Assembly (NCBI GenBank): GCA_023450535.1
Contig: JAEXGX010000141.1
Coordinates: 1-6,483 of the forward strand
Length of the DNA: 6,483 nucleotides
Source of the DNA: Pseudomonadota bacterium
Lineage (GTDB): Bacteria; Desulfobacterota; Desulfovibrionia; Desulfovibrionales; Desulfovibrionaceae
Reading direction: 5' to 3'
Positions 1 through 5,080 of the stretch are shown here, in pieces; position 1 is the stretch's first letter; each line of letters opens with the position of its first letter. The position numbers and the translations under genes were made by a program. Below the pieces are notes generated by a model, which was not told the origin of the DNA, did no database searches, and saw only the letters and a program-made list of their open reading frames with translations.

Positions 1-213
1 CATATATGCTCATTAATATTTTTATCCATATAAATTTTTTGTAATGATTTGTCTTACATATGAAGTATTTTATTTTGACAGAAATCCATTATCGAATCTC
101 GTGAATGATGCTTTCCAGGAATATTATAATATATATGTATACTTATAATCTATTTATATATAATGTATTTATATTTTTAAAATATTTATTATCCAAATAT
201 AAGGAGGTTTTTT
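1..213 (+). promoter_or_regulatory. AT-rich leader of the dehydrogenase operon
   Basis: This non-coding stretch is far richer in A and T than the genes. It holds a consensus-like -35 box TTGACA at 75-80 and two TATAAT boxes at 125-130 and 144-149. None of these pair at the usual 16-18 base spacing, so I do not name one promoter. A TTCC-A-GGAA inverted repeat at 113-121 lies just before the first TATAAT. A 7-bp inverted repeat with a one-base spacer (ATATTTT/AAAATAT, 171-185) sits shortly before the ribosome binding site. That site, AAGGAGG at 201-207, is 6 bases from the ATG and is strong. No ORF or RNA gene is visible here. Confidence 0.6.
108..123 (+). promoter_or_regulatory. Candidate operator, copy 1 (TTCC-A-GGAA core)
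   Basis: The 16-mer ATGCTTTCCAGGAATA contains a 9-base inverted repeat TTCC-A-GGAA (113-121). The same 16-mer with one change occurs on the minus strand at 3248-3263, in the leader of the c553-like gene. Here it ends 90 bases before the start codon and lies just upstream of a TATAAT box, where a bound protein could block or recruit polymerase. I do not recognise it as an Rex, HcpR/FNR-type or Fur site. The shared-regulator role is inferred from repetition and position only. Confidence 0.4.
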
Positions 214-954
214 ATGTCAGAGGAAAAAAATTACAGTAGGCGAATGTTTTTGCAGTACTCGAGTATGGCCGCCGGGGCTGCCGCCTCTCTCGGGATGGTG
301 GGCATATCCTTGGCGGCGGAGAAAAGCGCACACACGAAAGCGGCGCATGTCCCGGCTGCACAGGCACCAACCATGCCCCTTAACCGGGCAAGGATGTTTT
401 TCACCAACGAGTTGGAATTTTCCATTCTGTCTGATGCGGCGGAACGAATTTTTCCCAAAGATAAAACCGGCCCCGGAGCCATAGAGCTGGCCGTGCCCTA
501 TTTTATTGACAATCAACTGGCCGGTGCATACGGCTACAACGCCAGGGAATATATTACCGGCCCCTTTTTTCCCGGAGCCCCCACCCAGGGGCCGCAAACA
601 GCGCTTTTGCGACGAGATCTGTTCAAGCAGGGTATTTATGCTTTGAACAATGCTGCACAGGAACGCTTTAAAAAGGAATTTCCGCAGTTGAGCGCAGCGG
701 AACAGAACCAGATACTCGCCGATTGCGCGGCGGGCAAGATTCCTACCCAGGGCTTTACGTCCGACTATTTTTTCTCCCTGCTGAAAGATGCCGTACTTGG
801 GGGCGCTTACGCCGATCCGCTCTATAACGGAAATAACGACATGAACGGCTGGCGTATGAAGGAATATCCGGGAGCGCAAATGGCCTACATTTACCTCATG
901 ACCAGCGACACGTTTGAAAAAATCCCCCCCGTGTCCCTGTCCAGCATGCAATAA
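214..954 (+). CDS. Tat-exported small subunit of a GMC dehydrogenase (gluconate 2-dehydrogenase subunit 3 family)
   Basis: This 246-residue protein is the small subunit that accompanies FAD-containing GMC dehydrogenases in the periplasm. The N-terminus has a twin-arginine signal: S8-R9-R10-M11-F12-L13, then a hydrophobic stretch at about 18-34 with likely cleavage near Ala35. Residues 36-60 are a low-complexity linker. The family domain runs from about 62 to 235. It opens with FFTNELEFSILSDAAERIFP and ends with the hallmark DPLYNGNNDMNGW (201-213) followed by PGA. In related enzymes this subunit carries the Tat signal for the pair, and the flavin subunit is exported with it. The next gene, 15 bases downstream, is that flavin subunit and has no signal of its own. 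The start follows AAGGAGG with 6-base spacing. Family assignment is firm; the substrate is not known, and gluconate should not be assumed. Confidence 0.88.
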   Translation: MSEEKNYSRRMFLQYSSMAAGAAASLGMVGISLAAEKSAHTKAAHVPAAQAPTMPLNRARMFFTNELEFSILSDAAERIFPKDKTGPGAIELAVPYFIDNQLAGAYGYNAREYITGPFFPGAPTQGPQTALLRRDLFKQGIYALNNAAQERFKKEFPQLSAAEQNQILADCAAGKIPTQGFTSDYFFSLLKDAVLGGAYADPLYNGNNDMNGWRMKEYPGAQMAYIYLMTSDTFEKIPPVSLSSMQ

Positions 955-969
955 GTTAGGGAGAAGAGC

Positions 970-2679
970 ATGGCCAAACAACTTGAAAAAGTGGATATGG
1001 TGGCTATAGGCGTAGGTTTTGCAGGCGGCATCGCGCTGCTTGAGTGCGCCAAGGCCGGGATGAACGTGGTGGGGCTGGAGCGTGGAGACCATCGTGGTCT
1101 GGCGGACTTCCAGGAAATCCACGATGAATGGCGCTACGCTGTCAACTACGGGCTGATGCAGGACCTCTCCAAGGAGACTGTTACCTTCCGGAATACGGAA
1201 GACATGCAGGCGCTGCCCATGCGCAGGCTTGGCTCCTTTCTGCTGGGAGAAGGTCTGGGCGGCTGCGGAGTGCATTGGAACGGCATGAACTACCGTTTTT
1301 CGCCCTATGATTTCCAAATCAAGACCATGACGGACGAACGCTACGGTAAAAACAAGCTGGGGCCCGACTATCTGCTGCAAGATTATCCCCTCACCTATGA
1401 CGAAATGGAGCCGTATTACACCATTTTTGAGGGAGCCATCGGCGTTTCCGGCGAACCCAGCCATTTCGGCGGCAAGCGTTCCAAGCCCTATCCCATGCCG
1501 CCCCTGGTAAAGACTCCTATTTTGGGCATGTTTGAAAAAGCGGCCAAGGAAGTGGGCTGCCATCCTTACATGATTCCGGCCGCCATAGCCTCCGAACCCT
1601 ATACCACGACCGAGGGAGTTCAGCACAATCCCTGCATGTACTGCGGTTTTTGCGAGCGCTTCGGATGCGAATATAACGCCAAGGCAGAACCCACCAATAC
1701 CTTTATTCCTCCGGCCCTGAAAACGGGCAATTGCCAAATTCTATGCAATGCCAACGTGGTGGAAATTCTCAAAAAAGGCGATCGCGCCACCGGGGTGCGC
1801 TATGTAAACACCCTGACCATGGAGGAATTCATCCAGCCTGCGGACATAGTTGTGCTTTCCAGCTTTGTGATGAACAATTCCAAATTGCTGATGGTCTCCA
1901 AAATCGGCGAGCAGTACGATCCGAAAACAGGGCGCGGTACTCTGGGGCGGGGTTTCTGCTATCAGATAACCCCCGGCTCCACCCTCTTTTTCGATAAACC
2001 TATGAATATTTTTGCCGGAGCGGGCGCGCTGGGCATGTGTTACGATGACTTCAACGCCGATAATTTCGATCACGCTGATCTCGATTTTATCAATGGAGGC
2101 GTCATTCATTTTGAGCAGACAGGCAAGCGTCCCATCCAGACCAACCCCGTTCCCCCCGGCACACCCGCCTGGGGTGAAGAATTCAAAAAAGCTTCCGTCC
2201 ATCATTTCAACCGGACGGTAAGCATCGGTACGGAAGGTGCATCCATAGCCTACCGGTATAATTATCTTTCCTTGGACGACATGTATAAGGACGCCTACGG
2301 TCTGCCTCTTTTGCGCATGACCTACAATTTCACTGATCAGGATCGTGCCTTATTTGCCTTTATCGGCAAGAAAATCGAAGAAGCGGGCAAGGCCATGAAT
2401 CCGAAAATCATGGTGAGCAAGCCGAACGTCAAGGATTACAACATCGTGCCTTACCAGACCACGCACATCACTGGCGGCACCATCACGGGCAAAAGCCCGG
2501 AAAACAGCGTGGTAAACTCCTACATGCAGCACTGGGATATGGAAAACCTGTTTGTGGTGGGCGCGAGCAATTTCCCCCATCAGGGAGGAGCAAATCCCAC
2601 AGGAACAGTGGGAGCACTGGCCTATCGGTGTGCCGAAGGCATTCTGAAATATGCCAAACAGGGAGGCAGTCTGGTGTGA
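970..2679 (+). CDS. FAD-dependent GMC oxidoreductase, dehydrogenase large subunit
   Basis: This 569-residue catalytic subunit probably oxidises a sugar, sugar acid or alcohol in the periplasm, using FAD. Near the N-terminus is the dinucleotide fold IGVGFAGG (G14, G16, G19), closed by GLERG (E37). The conserved GMC segment GEGLGGCGVHWNG lies at 93-105. The C-terminal domain holds THITGGT with H499 and PHQGGANPTGTVGALAYR with N542. These fit the catalytic His/Asn pair of GMC enzymes of the choline oxidase type. A cluster C222-x2-C225-x2-C228-x4-C233 resembles the iron-sulfur motif of FAD-glucose dehydrogenase and gluconate dehydrogenase relatives. There is no signal peptide, so export with the Tat-bearing partner upstream is expected. 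An AGGGAG site at 958-963 precedes the ATG by 6 bases. The gene ends with tandem stops TGATAA. The triheme cytochrome subunit usual in gluconate dehydrogenases is not present in the window. Confidence 0.87.
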   Translation: MAKQLEKVDMVAIGVGFAGGIALLECAKAGMNVVGLERGDHRGLADFQEIHDEWRYAVNYGLMQDLSKETVTFRNTEDMQALPMRRLGSFLLGEGLGGCGVHWNGMNYRFSPYDFQIKTMTDERYGKNKLGPDYLLQDYPLTYDEMEPYYTIFEGAIGVSGEPSHFGGKRSKPYPMPPLVKTPILGMFEKAAKEVGCHPYMIPAAIASEPYTTTEGVQHNPCMYCGFCERFGCEYNAKAEPTNTFIPPALKTGNCQILCNANVVEILKKGDRATGVRYVNTLTMEEFIQPADIVVLSSFVMNNSKLLMVSKIGEQYDPKTGRGTLGRGFCYQITPGSTLFFDKPMNIFAGAGALGMCYDDFNADNFDHADLDFINGGVIHFEQTGKRPIQTNPVPPGTPAWGEEFKKASVHHFNRTVSIGTEGASIAYRYNYLSLDDMYKDAYGLPLLRMTYNFTDQDRALFAFIGKKIEEAGKAMNPKIMVSKPNVKDYNIVPYQTTHITGGTITGKSPENSVVNSYMQHWDMENLFVVGASNFPHQGGANPTGTVGALAYRCAEGILKYAKQGGSLV

Positions 2680-2701
2680 TAAGCTGAAGGAAATTTTGCT
2701 G

Positions 2702-2731
2702 AAAAAAGAAGCGGCCCGCAAGGGCCGCTTC
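2702..2731 (-). terminator. Rho-independent terminator of the c553-like gene
   Basis: A perfect 10-bp stem (2708-2717 with 2722-2731) is closed by a GCAA tetraloop. Read on the minus strand it is followed at once by six T residues (2707-2702), the classic intrinsic terminator layout. It starts 30 bases after the TAA of the cytochrome gene. On the plus strand there is no T-tract after the stem, so its effect on the dehydrogenase operon is probably weaker, although the hairpin may still protect that mRNA 3' end. Confidence 0.85.
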
Positions 2732-2761
2732 GAGTCTGCGGGTATGTTGATACGCGCCACA

Positions 2762-3073
2762 TTACAATTTGGAAACGTAGTCGGCCAGGCTCTTCATCTG
2801 ATCTGCGGAAAGTTGCTGGGTGACGCCTTCCATGACTTGCTTTTCCGCGCCGCCAAAGGTTCCGCTTTTGAAACCTTCCAGCATCTTGAGGATGTCTGCG
2901 GAACTCCGGCCCTTAATGGGGTTGATGCCGGGGGCGGGAGAGCGGCCGGCATCCGCTCCGTGACAGGCCTGGCAACGATCCTGGAACAGGGATGCAGCGT
3001 CGTCCGCCGCAAAAGCGACTGCAAGGGAAAAAAGAAAGGTAGCCCCCGTCATGACAATCCACGTTTTTTTCAT
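2762..3073 (-). CDS. Cytochrome c553-like periplasmic monoheme cytochrome
   Basis: This is a small soluble electron carrier of 103 residues. A Sec signal peptide (MKKTW, then a hydrophobic core) ends at about AFA22|A23, leaving a mature protein of about 81 residues. The haem c site is C34-x2-C37-H38, and M81 (in EKQVMEG) is the likely sixth ligand. The spacing, the GTFGG turn and the C-terminus LADYVSKL match Desulfovibrio cytochrome c553, which has the same precursor length as I recall it. A start five codons further upstream (3088) is open, but its codons 2-3 form the AGGAGG site (3081-3086) that sits 7 bases before the ATG at 3073, so I chose 3073. The gene converges on the dehydrogenase operon and lies between it and the oxidase genes. 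It is a plausible link between them, which is inference. Confidence 0.9.
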   Translation of the reverse strand: MKKTWIVMTGATFLFSLAVAFAADDAASLFQDRCQACHGADAGRSPAPGINPIKGRSSADILKMLEGFKSGTFGGAEKQVMEGVTQQLSADQMKSLADYVSKL

Positions 3074-3201
3074 GACATTCCTCCTCATCTTGAATGGTTG
3101 AATGGTGTATATTCTCTGTTGTCTGCCACCATGGGAAAAACTGGTGGTATACTTGCTTAAGCTTATAGTTCAGTTGTCATGAAATAAATATGATAATATG
3201 T

Positions 3202-3217
3202 ATTTTTATATAAAAAT
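3202..3217. promoter_or_regulatory. Perfect 16-base AT palindrome in the cytochrome leader
   Basis: ATTTTTATATAAAAAT reads the same on both strands. It lies 129 bases upstream of the c553-like start and about 30 bases downstream of the TTCC-A-GGAA element. Perfect palindromes in AT-rich DNA arise easily by chance. It could be an operator or simply promoter-like DNA. Confidence 0.25.
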
Positions 3218-3247
3218 GTATTGGTTAGTAATAAATACAGAGTGCAT

Positions 3248-3263
3248 TATTCCTGGAAATCAT
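3248..3263 (-). promoter_or_regulatory. Candidate operator, copy 2 (TTCC-A-GGAA core)
   Basis: Read on the minus strand this is ATGATTTCCAGGAATA, identical at 15 of 16 positions to the element at 108-123 of the plus strand and pointing the same way relative to its downstream gene. The inverted-repeat core is at 3250-3258. It lies 174 bases upstream of the c553-like start codon. Two oriented copies in the leaders of the dehydrogenase and the cytochrome suggest co-regulation, which is inference. Confidence 0.4.
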
Positions 3264-3430
3264 GGTTTATTCCCCGGTGGAGCACGTTGCACAGCACATC
3301 CGGAACCGTCTCCGCCAACGTTGGTCAAAACTTTATGAATGACAGTGACACACGGGCCGGTCACGGGGAACCGGCGGGCCAAACTGCTATGGGTTAAAGC
3401 ATTTCACCCCCCGACGGGACAGGAGGCACC

Positions 3431-3465
3431 TTTATCCGTGCGAAGCTTCGCTTCGCACGGATAAA
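3431..3465. repeat. Long perfect hairpin without a T-tract
   Basis: A 15-bp perfect inverted repeat (3431-3445 with 3451-3465) has a 5-base loop CTTCG. It lies 56 bases beyond the stop codon of oxidase subunit II. Neither strand has a T-run after the stem, so it is not a textbook intrinsic terminator. It may act as a second, back-up stop or as a block against 3' decay of the oxidase mRNA. It could also be one copy of a dispersed palindromic repeat; no second copy is in the window. Confidence 0.6.
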
Positions 3466-3484
3466 GAGAGCAGAGATGAGTCCA

Positions 3485-3520
3485 GAAAAAGCAAGCGTGT
3501 TCTGTCTTGCGTCAACACGC
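3485..3520 (-). terminator. Probable terminator of the oxidase operon
   Basis: On the minus strand, directly after the TAG of subunit II (3524-3522), a 7-bp stem GCGTGTT/AACACGC (3514-3520 with 3495-3501) encloses a 12-base loop. It is followed by TTGC and a run of five T residues (3490-3486). This fits an intrinsic terminator, although the loop is large and the T-run starts four bases after the stem. The much stronger hairpin at 3431-3465 lies downstream and may complete the job. Confidence 0.6.
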
Positions 3521-3521
3521 C

Positions 3522-5078
3522 CTAGAAGGGGTTCCGGAAACTGGTGCTGAGAACGGCAAGCCCCTGGCGCGCATCGTCGGACAGAGCCTGGAAGGGCGGC
3601 ATGGACGTGCCGGGATAGCCATGCGTGATGACGTCCAGGGCGTATTCGGGAGTCAGCGACCAGAGGCGCAGGTCCGGCGGCGCGGGAAGCAGGGTGTGGC
3701 CGAATTCGCTGATTTCGCCATTTTTTCCATGACACATGGCACAGGTGTCGAGCCATGTGCTTTTTGCCACGGCGTCCGGTTCATGGGCGGGCCGGGGCAT
3801 AGCCGCAAACATCGTGAAGCGTTTGGACAAAGTATCAAGAAGACTTTCCAGCTTATCACGATCATAGAATCGGAAATAGGGCATGGCCGAACCGGGGGTA
3901 CCGTCCAGAAGAATGCCGTAGACATAATTTCTGTCTGCCCGGACAGCAGCGAGTTTTTCCGCTGGGATCGCCAGATTTTTGGCGGCGGAACCGTTGCCGT
4001 GTCCCGTATCGCCGTGGCAGGGCAGGCACGCTCCGTTGTAGATGGTGTCGCCATTGTCATAGACGGTGGCAAGCTTGGTGGTGAACGCTTTCAAAGCCTG
4101 TTTGTTGCAGGGAGCAAGACGTTCGGAACGCTCACGGCGGGCCGCCTCGGCCAGAGCCTGACCCGGGGCGAGGTTCTCATCCTGGATAAACTGACGGGCT
4201 GCCAGCATGGATACCAGCAGAACCGGCAGCAAAACCAGTAAGGTACGCAGTCTGCCCGGGGCAAGCGGCGAAGAAGCAGGAAACAGCATCCACAGCGCCA
4301 GCATGGCGGCGGCCGCACCTACCGTCACAGCGCCCACGACCGGCCAGTTCAGACTGGATGACACGGAAAACAACAGAGGCACACCGAGCACCACCTGTGC
4401 CAGGATCGAGCCGAAAAGCCACCCACGCAGATGAGGGGCTTTTTCAGGATGCGCTCTGGTTGAAAAAAAGAGATGGAATGTTGCGCCCAGGACAAGTGCC
4501 GCACCGATGATGTGCAGGTAGCGCAGCAACCAGTGCGTTGCGAAAGCGGCATCAAGAGGAAACTCCTGGGATGCGAACCGGCTCCACAGTTCCTGACGCT
4601 CCATGAGTGACAGCGCGCCGGTAAAAACAGCAGGCACTGTCAGCAGAGCGCCAACGCCCAGAATGATGCACACAAATGCGAGCCAGGAGTGAACCCGCAT
4701 AGTGTGGGTAAAGGCGTCAATAAAGAGAAAAGCGATGAGCAAAAGAGGAATGATGGCCAGCCAGGCATAGGCGAACAGGCCTGTGACGGAAAAAAATGCA
4801 AAAGGATAATATACCTGAATAAGGAGCAGCGGGGCAATGCCCAATACCACAGCCAGACTTTTGATGCCCAGATGGGAACGGGCGATTTTCGAACTGCGAA
4901 GCTCGTAACTGCGATCGCCCTCCTTCCATCCGTGCAGGAAAAATACCAGGCTCAACAATGCCGTACCGAGCATGAGCAGGACAAACAGCAGGTGCAAGCC
5001 AAAGGTGATGAAAAGCAAACCGTGTTGCCAGGTCTGCGGCAAGGGTATCGCAAGAAAAAGATCGGTCCATTGCGGCAT
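3522..5078 (-). CDS. Membrane subunit II with two haem c domains, partner of the bd-type oxidase
   Basis: This 518-residue protein has about eight membrane helices (near 20-47, 72-97, 100-122, 130-154, 182-204, 217-240, 245-265 and 277-295), then a soluble part expected in the periplasm. The soluble part carries two class I cytochrome c domains: C351-x2-C354-H355 with likely ligand M399, and C446-x2-C449-H450 with likely ligand M493 (GTSMPPF). It does not resemble CydB: the TDGFDMG segment is absent. By eye, helix 1 (H29-LLFVLLMLG) lines up with E. coli CydA around H19. Helix 5 (H189, then G198-A199 and F201) lines up with CydA around H186. It may therefore be a divergent CydA-like paralogue that binds haem b. 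The helix-3 acidic residues of CydA are absent. The ATG is 2 bases after the TAG of subunit I with AAGGA inside that gene's end, so translation is probably coupled. Cytochrome domains are certain; the CydA relation is tentative. Confidence 0.8.
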   Translation of the reverse strand: MPQWTDLFLAIPLPQTWQHGLLFITFGLHLLFVLLMLGTALLSLVFFLHGWKEGDRSYELRSSKIARSHLGIKSLAVVLGIAPLLLIQVYYPFAFFSVTGLFAYAWLAIIPLLLIAFLFIDAFTHTMRVHSWLAFVCIILGVGALLTVPAVFTGALSLMERQELWSRFASQEFPLDAAFATHWLLRYLHIIGAALVLGATFHLFFSTRAHPEKAPHLRGWLFGSILAQVVLGVPLLFSVSSSLNWPVVGAVTVGAAAAMLALWMLFPASSPLAPGRLRTLLVLLPVLLVSMLAARQFIQDENLAPGQALAEAARRERSERLAPCNKQALKAFTTKLATVYDNGDTIYNGACLPCHGDTGHGNGSAAKNLAIPAEKLAAVRADRNYVYGILLDGTPGSAMPYFRFYDRDKLESLLDTLSKRFTMFAAMPRPAHEPDAVAKSTWLDTCAMCHGKNGEISEFGHTLLPAPPDLRLWSLTPEYALDVITHGYPGTSMPPFQALSDDARQGLAVLSTSFRNPF

Positions 5079-5080
5079 GA

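Larger units (their letters stand above)
3074..3521. other. Non-coding gap: cytochrome leader, GC-rich patch and two hairpins
   Basis: I see no convincing gene in these 448 bases. The part nearest the cytochrome gene (about 3080-3265) is its leader. It holds a small hairpin (CCACCA 3126-3131 with TGGTGG 3142-3147), a perfect 16-base AT palindrome (3202-3217) and the second TTCC-A-GGAA element. From about 3270 to 3425 the composition turns GC-rich. This patch contains a 10-base palindrome CCAACGTTGG (3315-3324) and a small inverted repeat GCCGGT/ACCGGC (3356-3361 and 3370-3375). Its role is unknown; it could be an untranslated 3' tail, a small RNA or a gene remnant. The last part holds the two hairpins listed separately. 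Confidence 0.6.

Noticed and set aside
75..130. TTGACA at 75-80 paired with TATAAT at 125-130 as a sigma-70 promoter
   Set aside because: The spacing is 44 bases, far outside the usual range, so the two boxes cannot form one promoter. They are only noted as parts of the leader.
917..930. Run of six A, a T and seven C near the end of the small subunit gene, as a possible slippage or phase-variation site
   Set aside because: The tract is short, lies in the last 10 residues or so, and the frame is intact. A shift would change only the tail.
217..1737. Long minus-strand open frame (506 codons) opposite the dehydrogenase genes
   Set aside because: It lies fully antisense to two well-supported genes, has no recognisable motif, and its composition is that expected from the mirror of GC-rich codons.
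3335..3397. Tiny plus-strand ORF of 20 codons in the GC-rich patch
   Set aside because: No ribosome binding site precedes it, and nothing in the short product is recognisable.
3507..4241. Plus-strand open frame of 244 codons over the end of subunit II
   Set aside because: It overlaps the two haem c domains on the other strand, which are certain. No ribosome binding site or family signature was seen.
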